From the NCBI GenBank assembly GCA_023634235.1, contig JAMKCF010000015.1, positions 12,930,087 through 12,994,086 of the forward strand: a stretch of 64,000 nucleotides of DNA, read 5' to 3'. This stretch comes from Pisaster brevispinus (Eukaryota > Echinodermata > Asteroidea > Forcipulatida > Asteriidae). This document shows, in pieces, positions 11,286 through 24,654 of the stretch (positions are counted from its first letter, which is position 1; each line of letters opens with the position of its first letter). The notes below the pieces were generated by a model. The model made no database searches. It was not told the DNA's origin and saw nothing but the letters and a program-made list of their open reading frames with translations. Made by a program: the position numbers and the translations under genes.

Positions 11286-14200
11286 TCAAAAACGTCGCTT
11301 CACGCACACCTGTAACTCATCACTCGGCTGATGGTTGAACGCCGAATTAGAAGTCGCCGTAAGCAATGACGTCATCTCCTTCCCTGGTACCTTGTAGAAG
11401 GTGTACCTGCTAAACAGCCACGTGAACAGAAGGAAGATCTCCTTCTTGGCGAAGTCTTCACCGAGGCACGCACGACGGCCACAGCTGAACGGGAGGAAAC
11501 TCTCGGGCAGTTTGGTAAGAAGTTCCCCGTTGTCTTTCAGGAAATGCTCTGACATTGTAAGAAATAATACACACTATGACCGAATATGACTACTGTAATT
11601 GTATGTACATGTATGTGCATATGTACATGTACATAGGCCTAATGGGGAAAAGCAGGTTCGGTTCATGGTTATGTATGTGTAGGCTACTTTATTCAAATAA
11701 TAAGTGTCCATATCGTTCCATCACCTACTTGTAAAAGATGGATGGATCAACGAATGTGTGAGGAGGACCTAAATGGTGGTTTTAGATTTACTAAAAGCTT
11801 AGATTGTGTACTTTTGTTGTGAGGAATGCATCTTTGTTGTTTTGTCTTGATATTTCAGTGCAACTTCCTTTTGTAAGAACATTGTATGTCTTTGTAACTA
11901 TAATGCTTCACACATGTTGCACGGATTGAGGACTGTCTTCTGTCCGTAGTCCATCAACCAGTGGTTGGTGAAGAACCTGAGATAATGCCTGGCGTTGTTG
12001 ATGCTTACCAGGTTGGAATTTGTTCGGTTCTGCCCAGTCTTTCGGATTGTAATGCAGGGCGAGGTGATTGATCATCACCGATGTGCCTTTAGGGATCTTG
12101 TATCCACCTGCAAATACACAATTTGTAGTAATCTCGAATGTAAAATTAATCTCCATCTTAAAGAGAAAAAAACAGTTGTTTTGATGGATGATCAGATTGG
12201 CTTCTTGTGTCTTTTGCCCGCCTTTCACCAAGCTCTGTAGACAAGGTTCGAAACCCATCTACAGACTGGAGCTAGGTTTTTAACCTCGACCAATGTGGGT
12301 TTTCCAGCGACATATTTCCTCTGTTCTATAAAGCCAAAACTGAAAATGTCTCACGGTCTTTTTTTTCCACTGCGGTTGTTCAGGTCTGTACAGGTTACTA
12401 GTGCCAGTAACATACGGAGTATTGTCAGAAATATAACAAAGTAATGTATGCGTATACGTTTATTCCTTTCCTTTCGTTTTATTTAAAACATTGATTGTAT
12501 GGACAATGGCTAGATAGGCTAGGCCCGTAATTTGTTTTAGAGTGAGGCTTGAACGACAAATGGGTCAGGTACCCGAAGACCTTGATTATGTGCACACCTT
12601 GTTGTTGGTCTAGATACTCTCCTCACAGTGATATACCTGTCATTAGTACCTACTCACACAAGGAAGTGTCCGCCATTACAGAATGAGGTATTCCAATCGG
12701 AACCACGCTACCAAATCGGAACACCTCCAAAATGGTAGCCTCGGTGTACGGCAAGGTGCCTTTGTCGTCAATAGAGGGCAGTCTATCACGACCTACAACC
12801 TTGTCTATCTCCATGGCAACCTTTTCCTGGATTTCCGGGTGTTCAGTCATGGCTGCTACGGCCCAGTGTAGTGTGTGAATGGCTGTGTCGGTCCCAGCTG
12901 TTTAAGGACGTAACAAAAAATAATAAATTAATCATAATTTGGGAGGCTAATTATTCTCTACTCGCAGCTGAAAACCTGAACCGGTTACAAACGTGTTCGA
13001 GTCCCAGGCGTACAAGGACGCATTGACAGCCAGCCACATCGAACCACCATAAAAACACATGGACCAAGGAGCACAGCAAGAGAAAAGGTTTGTCTATGAT
13101 TTTTTTGGAGGAAGGAATTTATGAGTGCTTGTAGAGAAACCCATAGCATAGGAGAGAACCCGACGCACGACTCTACTCACTTTATGGACTTAGCCGGGAC
13201 TCAACGAACCAGGGACACATTGGTGAGAAGTGAGCGGTTTACGTACTATAGCCACCCTGCCCCACTCGTGCCAACCCACCTCAGAAGAAAACAATGACGA
13301 CATCGTCTGAAAAAACCTATTATCCGTACCAATCAAAAGATCCATGACGATTTGCACGAGGTGTGTGTCCGTAAGCTTTCCTGCCATGTCCTCGCCAGCT
13401 TGCATCTCTTCGCTTTGTTTTAGTATCAGTAAGTCAAACAAGTCACTGATGTTTTCTGCAGAAAAGAACAACAGCTTGTTGACAAATCGTAGTGTTCTTA
13501 AATGATGTGGGTACTAAAATGCGTGTGTCAGGTTGTATCAGCAGTTGAGTAAACTTGTTTTTCATCAAATGGCTCGAATTAACTCACCGGGGTCAAATCT
13601 TTCTCGGTGTTTTTCAAACTCATCGTAGAAGAAGCGATGGAATGATTTCAGGAGTCTCTTAAACCTGATTACCGAAGGTATTGGTATGTATTTCAAGATG
13701 GGAAGGTAGTCGGCTGGCTGGCCGTTGCCGACTTGGTACATCACTGCATTTCTTAGATGAATGTACGTCATGATTTCGGGATCGTTCAACTCGTACCTGT
13801 TTAATACAAGAGTAGGTTTCTTCTGTTATGCTTTAGTCAGACGCCTTTATATCGTGCCACCGCCATCTTTGACTTGTCCTCTTCATGCATTAACAATAAA
13901 GACTCACTGTTGTCAATAATACCATTAGTAAGCAGACGTGCGCACTAGAAATCCAAACAGTGGACCTTGTGCATTGACGTGCATCACACCGCCGTTTTTG
14001 AAGTGAAACAATGACAACGCGCAACGCCTGTACGCACATGCTATGATGGACTAGTGAGCAATGTTCGTTTAAGCTCATCAGAGGGCGCCCTAATGATGAC
14101 GTCATATATATAAGGTTGAAAGTAGAACAAAGTCATCGACTCACCGTCGGCAAACACATTGTGCACGGATGTGACCGCGAATAAGAGTACCGGTGGCTGA

Positions 14201-17200
14201 GACTGATGTTTGCAACTGGTGGGCGGGGCTTAATGGGTTCATTAGGGTAGACAACAGATAAAATAATTAGTGTGCATCATACTTACTGTTTCCCAAGGGT
14301 AAATGTGGCTAGAATGTTATACACGATCTTGCACACTGTCCATTTTGGAGCGAAGGGTTTATCTCCAAAGGCATCAAGTACGCTGGCGATTTTAGGAGTG
14401 ACGTCATGGACGAGCCTTTCCATCTGCTTCCGTTGTGTGAATTGTCTAAAATTTAGGAGAACACGAATAATAGTCATCGCCCTGTAATGGAATGCGTGTA
14501 TTTAGCTCCACCAGCTCAGCCTTGCTACCAGCATCTCAGCCTCGCTACTGTATATGAGCCACAGAGCCTTGCTCTAATGAGTGAGCAAGTCTAATCACGA
14601 TAGGGTGAGGGGGGAGGATGACACGGCGAGATCGATCCCCAATGGGAACGAGGTTGGCTCCGGCTTTATGCCGAAAGTGGACGCTTTCAAAATGACCGCG
14701 TAGCTGGAAGCCACCACCGTGGTTTTGAAATGGCTGTTGCTGAATGCCAAACATGCTTACGATGTCAAACAAGAATTTTGCCGTAAATGACAAACTTTGC
14801 ATGTGTTTGAATCAAGTCTTCGGGTTTTATGGCTACGGCTCTTGGCTGTAGTGACAAGTTGACTATCCAGCAATCCAGCCTCAGGTGCCGCCGAAACCAT
14901 CACTTCGGATACGGCCTCATAGACAATGTGGATGCCGGTAGCCAGAAGTCAGTTTCATCCTACCGATCTAATTCCCCGGAAATAAAACCCCAGGAAATTC
15001 CCGGGGAATGTTAACCCCCCTAAGGACGCCCCATGTTTGTGTTACGCTTGATGCTATGAACACTAAAGATGCTAACCCCAGGGTTATATATGGCTGGCTT
15101 AACCAATACTCCCAAGTATAGCTGCTATTTCCCAGGGTTTGCCAATCAAGTGTGTCCGGTTAGTTGTACCATAGAGAAAGGACCACGCGGTCCTTTCTCT
15201 TTGGTACTTTCTCTATGGTTGTACGTGCTTTGTGGATTTCCCTTCCTATCGGGCGCCGTAATGATGTGACGTCATGCACGGCGAGTCGCTGGCTCATAGC
15301 CAGTGTTCCAAAACGTCTTTTGAGTTGTTAATTAGGTAATAAGCAGAAAACTTCATTGTTCAAGTGCCTTTCCTACTACTAGCTCGATAAATAATGCGTT
15401 TAAATTTGCAAACTTCAGAGAACAATGTCACAGCAATAGGCTACATATTTTTGTTAGATCGATATTGAAGATTACCTGAAAACGCTGTGAGCAAGTTTGC
15501 GTTGGTATTTCCAATGTGATCCATCTGAGAATATTATATCTTTGAATCCTTCGGTAAGCAATCCAACTGTATTAAATCGAAGTTAAACAAACTTAAAATA
15601 AATGACTGAATTTCAATCTAAGAGCTTTACTTTGAACAGAAAAATAGCTTCTGAAATCATTTATTATGGCATGCCCTTCACGAGAAATTGTCTCAGGAAT
15701 GCAGTCAGTATGTTTCACTAATCTACTGATTCGAAAAATGCACATTGCGTTAACAAAAACCCCGAAAGTCAACGTAAAATGGTGCTGTATTTTCACGAAA
15801 ACGGGACCACCTGACTGGATGGATAATGCTGTAATGCCCCACTCCTTGTCGTTAGAGAGGGGTGGGATTAACGTCCAGTGCCCCAGTGATTATACTTATA
15901 GCGTGGTTGGCTGCAGATGGCTTCATTATACATTGTAAACCAAGCCACAAAATAATTGGTCTCATAATTCAAACATCAGCTCCCATGAAAATAATGAGCA
16001 CTTAGAGATGCCAGTTGGGTGTAATTAAGAAACACAAAGAACTACTTTTTAATACATTGTAATACATTGTAATATCACATACCAGCGTACGCTCTGCCGC
16101 GTCCTGAAAACTCCACCGCGTGTTTCACATAGGCTTGTTTTACTACCTCGGCGCTGTTGAGTAAAATCGTGTTCTGTCCTGCGAACCTCAGCGAGTAAAT
16201 GTCGCCGTATTTCTGGTGAAGTTCCCTGAAGAGTTGATGGGGGGATTTGTTGAAACCGAATCCTGTTTTGGAAGGAAAACAGCTTTGATAATTTTCTCGG
16301 CAAATTACACCAATAAAATGTTGTCATCCAGCCATTCTTTTATTCTTAAACATTCGTTTGTACGACACATTACATCCCAAGGAAAGGCTTTTATTATTAA
16401 TAGCCATGTTTATTCTCCCTCGTCGTTTTGTTGTGTATTTGTTTTAATTATGTGGAGAATACAAAGAAGAGCAAAGGGAGACCAGGGAAGGGCAAAAGTC
16501 AAACAGCTTTCCTCCAAAAAGATGTGCCCTCCTTTGCAGACCCCGCTCATTTTACGAAAGAGATACAATTTATGGCTGCTTTTTGGTTGCATTCATGTTT
16601 AATGCAACCAAACTAATAAGCCGTATACGAATGGCTATGGCAACTATTATTACAGCGGCGGCTATGGCGATGGTTACGGCTACGGCATTGGCTACGGCTT
16701 TTGTTAGGGGTGTTGTATAGGGCGCCCTGTACTACCGTCCTATATCATTACCCGCGGTATACAATACTGCACTATAGCGCTAAAGACGACGCATGATGAT
16801 GCGGCGATCCAGCCGTAGCCGTAGCCGTAGCTGTAGGTGTAGCCGCCATTTTCAGCACGGCCCGAACCTGGACGGAAATAATAGCCTGGTCCCGTTTTAT
16901 AAAATGAGAATTGACTCGGTCATTGTTATGACTGTGGAAACAGGGTATAATACAAAGATGGCCGCAATTTGAAAAAACAATCTTAAAAGACAACTTTCCA
17001 AACTTTTGGTGCGTTCCAAACCTCAACAATGACAAAAAAAAATATTTTGATCTCGCAATTAAGGCTTAATTCTTCTAACTAGTTTTATCAAAGAACAGAG
17101 AAACACTCATACAATGACCATTGGCAGATTATCTGCGTACATAAATAACCAATTCATTGCACTCAATAAACATACCACAAAATCAAACCCATGTACTATA

Positions 17201-17436
17201 GCTTATAAAACACTGCAGATTTAGTTATTGTGATAAAAAATGATAAATAAATAAATAACAACTTAAAATTACGTATTACCTAGAAAACTCCCAAAGATTG
17301 GCAAAGGACTTGGTCCAGGCGGAAAGCCATCCGGCCTCTTGGTCCTTCTGTAGAGAGCAAAAAGACCGAAAATAAACACAGCAATTAAAATTGAGGCTGT
17401 ATTTTGGCCGAGTTGGAAGGCTCCAGGAGCAGCCAT
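11286..17436 (-). CDS. Cytochrome P450, clan 2, paralogue of the first P450
   Basis: ER-anchored monooxygenase; substrate not determinable. Coding exons in transcription order: 17436-17280, 16262-16083, 15566-15476, 14445-14287, 13796-13588, 13455-13330, 12897-12658, 12107-12009, 11548-11286; GT-AG introns and an open frame of 507 residues. Exon lengths 180, 159, 209, 126, 240 and 99 are identical to gene 1 and all intron phases match, so the two arose by duplication. Seen: anchor (about 11-28) starting MAAPGAF, basic RRTKRP, hinge PPGPSPLP, helix C WxxxR, I-helix AGTDTA (308-313: acid and first Thr kept, following residue Ala not Thr/Ser), ExxR (E365/R368), PEHF instead of PERF (His also occurs here in CYP2 enzymes), haem loop FSCGRRACLG with Cys448. 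Exon 3 is only 91 bases and easily missed. The gene is convergent with P450 gene 1. Its stop lies only 215 bases from the end of the 8464-11071 element, so the 3' UTR may run into it. Confidence 0.92.
15168..15203. repeat. Short hairpin in intron 2 of P450 gene 2
   Basis: accatagagaaaggaccacg is followed at once by its near complement cggtcctttctctttggt. Possibly the tip of a small inverted-repeat element. Confidence 0.5.
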
Positions 17437-20400
17437 TTTGGTTTTATTTTGTTGTTGTTGAATGTTTACTTTTCACTGAACTCTTTAAACTCCGACTTTG
17501 ACCTTCTTGTGCTTTGTCACGTACCTGTAGTGTGGAAGCAACTCAAAACCTTTGGACTCATTTCGTCTCATCAATTCATGACCAAAGTTCTTTATTGTTT
17601 TGTTTTTTCGTCGCTGTTTTAACGCCACCGTGACCGCGGTAGATTGTTGGACCAACGTGTGTGGTTTAATAATCACTGTTCGAGAGTCACCGCAGATTGT
17701 TAAAAGGGCAATTAAGTTGCCAGTATAGGTGGTCCTGTAGTAGTCGTGGCTCAAGTCGAATCCCCAATTATATGCGAATGCATTGTATTTTACGCGGTTA
17801 ATACTCTTTTTTTCAGTTAGTTATTTTGTACAAGAACATGAGGCTTGCGTTGGTCGTTGATGCATTGATTTACTATGGAGGGGACTTGGTTTCTTGATCC
17901 GAATCTGACCGTTTGATTTGGATCTTTCTACGGGCTTGACGGCTGCTTCCTTTTTGCGTTCACCCTGTCCGGCGACGGCCAGTGTGTAGATCGACTCGGG
18001 TTACTAGTCGACTCGGGTTACTAGTCTACTGGCTTACAGGCTCTGGCTTACAGGCTCTGGCTAACAGGTTCTGGCTTACAGGCTCTGGCTTACATGCTCT
18101 GGCTTACAGGCTCTGGCTTGAGGCTCTGGCTTACAGGCTCTGGCTTACAGGCTCTGACTTACAGGCTTTGTCTTACAGGCTCTGGCTTACAGGCTCTGGC
18201 TTACAGGCTCTGGCTTACAGGCTCTGGCTTACAGGCTCTGGCTTACAGGCTCTGGCTTACAGGCTCTGGCTTACAGACAAAGCCGCAACTAAATGTGCGT
18301 TATTAGCAAAGCTCTGAGTCACGGCCAAAGTTCAATATCACGTAGGCTTATCTTTCGTTTCGTCTTTCAAAAGTAAACACGATAACTAATGCTCGTTCTG
18401 GCTGGCCTGGGCAAGTCTATTATTATATACAATGCATTCATATGCTAATATTTCGCACAATGGGAACAGTGGTAAACATTAAGTTATTGAAGTTCAAGAG
18501 TATCATGCTGATTGTTATGAGTGAATGGAACGGAACTAGAAGTACAAATTAGAGGTATACTGATAACTAAGTGTCCTCGTCTCTGCTTTTATTAAACTGA
18601 GCAGTTATTTTGTGTTTTGTAGGGCAGAGTTAGTTGGGTCGGGTACGGGGTACGGGGCAAGGGCCCCACATTGTGTTCAAAAGAGATACCATCGTTGTTT
18701 AAGATAATTATGACAAATTAGATTTTAGAATACAAATCTTTCTACTCTTTCAAGCTTATCCTTGTTGAAAAGCGAAGTGTATATCTTTGAGACGGCAATT
18801 GGTACCAGTGTGAAATAACGGTTGTTTTGTTTATTGTCAATTAAGATTCAGTGTAGGCCTATATGGGAAATGCGCCTCAGCGTGAACCTGTTAACAGCGA
18901 ATGCAACTGTGCCCGCTCCAGGGCACCAGGAACCCGATGAAAAATGGCGCTACCCTCCTCTGCATTCCGAGACTTTTAAATTGGGCAAGATAACTAATGT
19001 TTGTACAGTACTGTATCTAAAGTTACATCTAGAAACACCCCCAATACATGCACCTTGCATGTTGTTTTTAAGACAGGTCGATCACTTCGGCTCTCACGTT
19101 TGCTCCACCACCTGGCAAACACCTTATGATGGGCCACCCGGTCCCAAAAGGATGTATAAGCCCGTGTTTATGGAGCGTTTTCATCCGTCTAACGAAAAAA
19201 TCGGTCACGTTTCCGAACAAAACCAAGCTTAATAGTGCAGACTTTTTGCTGATATGTTTTTGACTTGGAATCAGAAATTGATTGTTGGGTTGAGGCAATT
19301 TTTGTTGCACGTGACAGTATTTCAAACATAACTATTTCCAACGACAATTGGTACTGATGGTAATACAATGTTTCTAAACAGCTTAGTTTTCAGTCTTCAG
19401 TCGTTTCCTCCTTCTTGTAGCCTTGATAGTGATCTAGCAAATCGACACTTTTCTCGCAGATGGAAGTATTTTTGATAATTTCTCATGATATTGACCGTAT
19501 CAAATTTATCCATTAAGACACTTTTACAATAAAAATCGATCACTATGTTTTAATCTTTTACATGCAACCACAAATTTAATACATCACTTATTACTTCTTT
19601 GCGTTGAGCTATGAAGGTAAACAAAACAAGAACATAGATATTCACTAATTGTAAACAACTGACAATTAATTACATTTAATTGGAGACACTAGGGACGGAA
19701 AATATCTTTGCAACTTATCCTATGTTCGTGACTGTGCCGTGGTTCAACTTTTAGACCACGCCCTTTTTACACAAATTGGCTCGCAGGTTGTGAGAAACCC
19801 ATATGAAATCAATATAGAAAATTTACATTGAGATTTTGTTTAAATGATGATTTTTGACTTGAGCTTGTCATTAAAAATGCCCTTAAACGATGAATTAGTG
19901 AGCAGCGAGAATATAGCGCGTGCAGCTGCTGCAGTGTGACGTGTTGATTTAAATACACCAGATACTCCTATATACATTGTTCGTTAATAAACGCTACCAC
20001 GTCCGCAACAACACTACTTTAACTTTGTAATCAAAATGGTGCCTTTCTTTGACGACATCCTTCTTTACATTAGCCATATCCTAATTGATGAAGCCGCTTA
20101 ATTTGGACATGGCAATAGAACAGAATCTGATAAAATGTCTGGCGTCAAGCAAGAGGTTGCTCATTTACAGTCACATTCCTTAATACGGAACTGTAGATTT
20201 TGGCTCTGGCTGTGGTATCATTAATTTTAATGTCAGATCCGAATATAAGGAGGCAAATACTTTTTGAAAACTACATTTAAACTGATTATTTTGTGCAGTA
20301 TGTTTGCGTTTTCGTTCTCCCGAATTTCAGTTAATTTACATAACTTGCCGAATCAGTTACAGCGGCTTCTTGATGCAACCGGGCGAACTGTACATTTTTT

Positions 20401-20540
20401 ATAAGGCCAAACATGATTTTAACTAGACAACGCAATTACAATATTATACATATATTGTTTCTTTAACATGAAAGTAATCAAAATGCAACTGCTCTTCAAT
20501 ATACAGCAATACATAGTTCAAGAGGAAAAAGTGTGTGGAC
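17437..20540. other. Intergenic between P450 gene 2 and desaturase gene 1
   Basis: Holds the upstream region of P450 gene 2 (no clear TATA box seen), the 14-bp minisatellite at 18029-18275, and the 3' flank of the minus-strand desaturase. I recognise no other gene. Confidence 0.6.
18029..18275 (+). repeat. 14-bp minisatellite, about 17 copies
   Basis: Unit ggcttacaggctct, nearly perfect over the right half. The Leu/Tyr/Gly-rich open frames here are by-products of the repeat period and not genes. Confidence 0.93.
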
Positions 20541-22546
20541 TTAGTCGCATCCCACTCCTGCACCCAAAATGCCAGTGCGCTGCATCCTGGCTTGTATGGT
20601 TTTCTTCGGCACTGTCTTCCGCTCAGTGACCTGGCCCAGGTTTGCCATCAGATCTATGAACATGGTGGTGAGGTTGATCCTCCAGCCGAACTCCCCCGTC
20701 TTGTAGTCCCACGGGAAGGTATGATGGTAGTTGTGCCAGCCCTCTCCACCAGCGAAAGCGGACACAATGCCATTTTCTGAGGGGTTGATGAAGCGATCAT
20801 ATGGCTTGTTCCCCCAAAGATGGGCCGCGCTGTTCACCATCCACGTACAGTTGAGCGTGAAACAGTAGCGAAGCAAACCAGCTACGTAGAAGGCATTCCA
20901 GATCGTTTCTCCCCAGCAGATCACCGGTACAGCGGTCGGTGCGATGAAACAGAAGAACAGCACCAACGGGAGATAGTACCTGGCACATAACATTACAACA
21001 ACATTACAAATTAGATACATGTATGCAACATTCATCATTTCGAACATGACACACATTGCAAAGGTAACTAATGTTTGAACTCTTTTGACTCCTACTCACT
21101 TTCTTTGGTATTTGACCACGGGGTCAGCAATGAGGTCACGAAGATCAATTCTTGACCCTTTCTCCATCACCTTGGGATGCTTACGACACAGGAGCCAGCC
21201 GACGTGAGCGAAGAAGAACCCTCTGGTGGCGTTGTGTGGATCGGCGTCGGTCTCCGAGTACTTGTGGTGAACTCGGTGGTCGCGGGACCACTCGTAGATG
21301 TCATTCTGCAAACCATCAATAATAAATCTATTCAAGGAAAAGTTTTGGGTTTGGTTTTTTTTATAGTATGTACTGTTTTTTAAGAATCTTGCGTGGGAGA
21401 ATGTCATTGGTTGTAAATTTGCAAGTTGCGCATGTCCTTGTCAGACCACAGTTTAACCCGGTAGTCCAAGTTGGTTTGAAACACATTACGTTTCCGATGT
21501 CCATACCGAGCAATCTGGTGTGTGAGAGTATTATAGGTTGTTTATATAAAGGTTGAATGTTTATAAAGGTTGAATGTGTGGTTTTTCCTGATCCATAAAC
21601 CCAAGCAGGTATTTTGTGGGGTCTCAATTACCTGGAGGGCTATGCAGTTAAACATTCCCAGGAGTATTCGTAGAGGGAGCTTTGCCTTGTACGTGCGATG
21701 AGCCCATAGCCGATGTGCACCTGCTGTTATCCCAATACCGGAGCATAGATAAAGCCAAACAGCTGAAAGGACAAAAAGAGTATAATTATATCAATTAACC
21801 AAGACAAAAAAATATGGTCAAAACATTAACTTATAATTATGTAATTTACACAGGTTGATAATAGGAATGTAATGCTGCCGTAGGACTATACGTTGTTATA
21901 CATTATGTATTTATAGCAATGCTGGATGACACCTGTCGTGAATATTCCACATTGTGTAGTCATGACGGTTATTGAGCAAGATAACCATAATCTGTGTCTT
22001 TTTGATGAGACATACCATAGCAATAGGTCCCGTGTGTTGTTGAATGCAGGTAAAAAGAGCCCAGTGCACTTATTGTTGTAAAAGAATGGGTCTGCTCTGT
22101 GTTTTCTGGCATAGTCAGTTACAGATTGCGCGAGCACTATATAAAACTTTACAAGGTGCCAAATTATGGGTCTCATATTCATAACTCTGAGTACCTGTCG
22201 TGAAAAAACCCCAGAGAATAATTATCAGCGCCATGAGGGCCCATCATTCTGTGCTGGACACTAACACCGGTGCATTATTAATCATAAATCATGCTCATTT
22301 ATTACCCCAGAGAAGAGTGCACGAATGACACTTCCACGTCAGGACCAAGAAGGCGTAGACGGACGCAATGTGCAGCATCGCCATGATGACAACGTTACGC
22401 CACACGATTATTGTCCGGACTTCTTCCTCGGGCTGCTTGTCGGTCATCTCGGTCGTTTGAACCGAGTCTGTCTCGTTTAGCTCCTCCGTGTTCCCTTCGT
22501 CCGGTGTCAGTTCCACCCCGGAGTAGATGTGGTTGCGTGGTGCCAT
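20541..22546 (-). CDS. SCD: Stearoyl-CoA (acyl-CoA delta-9) desaturase, copy 1
   Basis: Integral ER di-iron desaturase that puts a cis double bond at C9 of stearoyl/palmitoyl-CoA using cytochrome b5. Coding exons in transcription order: 22546-22306, 21762-21632, 21305-21100, 20979-20541; GT-AG introns; 338 residues, typical of the family. Seen: acidic N-terminus, paired hydrophobic segments on either side of the first box, His box HRLWAH (97-102), HRVHH (134-138), NSAAH (His246) and EGWHNYHH (His275-279); all iron-ligand histidines are present. The start matches copy 2: the ATG at 22546 follows aattcaaa in both. A good donor (CTG/GTGAGTAG at about 22953, minus strand) suggests a non-coding first exon around 22954-23100, which is inference. 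It is divergent (head-to-head) with copy 2 at 31498. Exons 3-4 and intron 3 are almost identical to copy 2, whereas exon 1 differs and is 39 bases shorter. Confidence 0.95.
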
Positions 22547-23327
22547 TTTGAATTAATGGCGTCGCAGCTCACCTCGCCAAATCAGAAGACAATTATTTTG
22601 ACCTATTTGAATTTCGGAAGACAAAGAATTTGTTCACATCAAAAAGGTGCCCTGCAACACAGGAGCCACAAGATTTTACTGCACATAATACAAAAGGGAC
22701 CGTATTTGAAATTCAATTGATAGCAAACATAAACACACAACAAAGCTAAATTTGGCTTTCAAGTAGCCCTTTTGAAATAATATGACGTTGCTGTTCACCT
22801 TATCAGATCAGCACGTTTTCATGTCCAACGCAAATAACACTCCAAGCTTATTAAATATTATAGTTTTTTTAATGGATGCATCATAAACATCTTTAAAATT
22901 AACACAGGCCCTAAACCCAAATCATAATAAGCTTCAAGTATAATCTACTCACCAGTTTCCAGTCCCAATTGAAAGACGTCTGTCCGTTGTGTCGGTGCGC
23001 GAGCAGTAAATCTAAGAATGAGATTGTCTGGCAGATTCAGAAGCTCTTCGATCCTTCGCCGAAACTGACTGACTAACCTTCTTCTTCAACAGCCACTACG
23101 AAGCCTCTTCAAAACAACAGCTTCGGAATGGACTCTGTGCACCTTCCAAAGCATTTGTCAGAGCTCTTGACCTCCGTATTCATACTCAGTCGACCCTATT
23201 GTTCTGTGATGATAGTGAAAGCAATCCCGGACGTGATCCTGTTATGTTTGAAGTAACTTCCTTATCCAACCATGCAAAAAGACCCAGGATAATATTTATC
23301 TTGTGGACCTATATTCCACTGTTCCAA

Positions 23328-23357
23328 TGTACATGTACATGTACATGTACATGTACC
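23328..23357. repeat. Self-complementary atgtac microsatellite
   Basis: Five tandem copies of the palindromic hexamer atgtac; the same motif recurs at 27197-27224. Confidence 0.9.
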
Positions 23358-24503
23358 TACACAAAATGCCGGGATGACAATTATGAGTCACGGGGGTTTC
23401 CGTCATAGCGAGGGGGGCTGCATGCTATTAACATAAACATTGCGTCTTGGCTTTAAGCCCACACAAAAAATAGACTTGTCTCAAAGTCGGTCTTGTGTTA
23501 GTTTGAACCTCATTATGCGATTCAATGAGGTCATTATTGATGAGGTCAAGCAAGGTTGCGGCCAGCAGTCACCATTGTGGCCTGCCGTGTTCTAGAGACT
23601 TCCTTCCTCGATCTGAGCGGCGCAGCACCCCACTAAATAGGGAGAAAACAGAGCGTCGGCCTCAAATATTTTGTAGACCCATTCTATTCTAGACAGATTT
23701 GAGAGCCCAATAATAGGGATATAGAGCAAAATTGTTAATGCCTTATCGTAACCTGGAGGTTGTTGACTTCCAACTTTAGGTATTTTTGATGACATAGGCT
23801 CTGAAATAAATGGTCCTATTTGCCGAGAGGTGTAGGGAAAATTTTCAAGATCGATGCTCGGACGTTTGGAAAATTACACCGGTATAGGGATGTTTTTACT
23901 TGGAGGGAGAATAACTCGACGGGCCCAGAGACTCCCCATATTAAATTGAGCAGGGGATACAAGTTCAAGAGTCAATGGATAATTGCCCATTGGGTAAACA
24001 TCTGTGAGATGTCTAAGTATTTTTTTGTGTTTTTGAATATTTAGCATTTCGCACTGTATGCCATGGGAGTTTATTTTAAATTTGGGGTGCACCCTGCGCG
24101 CGTCCTGTACTAGCTGTTTAACATACTCTAATCGAGCGCCCTCAGTGTTGTGTCATCGTCGTCGACATCGATATGATAATCATTATTGACCCAATTAACT
24201 TGAGTGACGACATAACACAATTAAATCTTTTTGTTTTTTTTCTTTTTTTTCATTTTTGGAGTCAGTACCCGTATGCTAAGTTAACCTAATTCATCTGACG
24301 TCATTTAACCTACAATATTAAATTATCTTGCTATCGCCATTTTGGTAGTCATGTTAACTGTGCATTGTGCATGTTGACGAGCGTGCAGTAGACGCACACG
24401 ACACGCGCACTAGCACGTGTGCCGTCTGGGTAATTAAAAAGGTGTGGTTTATTGTCGATGTGCACGCGTTCACACGCTCACCGTCATACTATCTTCACAC
24501 GCA

Positions 24504-24654
24504 ATAGACCGTGCAAGTCTCGCGCGTATTCGAACATTTTTGGGACCACTGTGGTCCCACGTACATTGCTTTAACGCGTTAAAGAAACAAACTCACGCGC
24601 TTTAACGGATCCCAGGCCCAATGTTCGAATACGCGCGAGACTTGCACAGTCTAT
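24504..24654. mobile_element. Small inverted-repeat element (MITE-like), 151 bp
   Basis: About 35-base arms start atagaccgtgcaagtctcgc and end with the complement gcgagacttgcacagtctat, with about one mismatch. No coding content; family unknown to me. Confidence 0.7.

Noticed and set aside
16049..16327. Arg/Thr-rich minus-strand frame over P450 gene 2 exon 2
   Set aside because: It is the wrong frame; the correct frame of the same bases (16262-16083) gives the expected P450 sequence joining exons 1 and 3.
17982..18317. Leu/Gly/Tyr-rich open frames
   Set aside because: Product of the 14-bp minisatellite.
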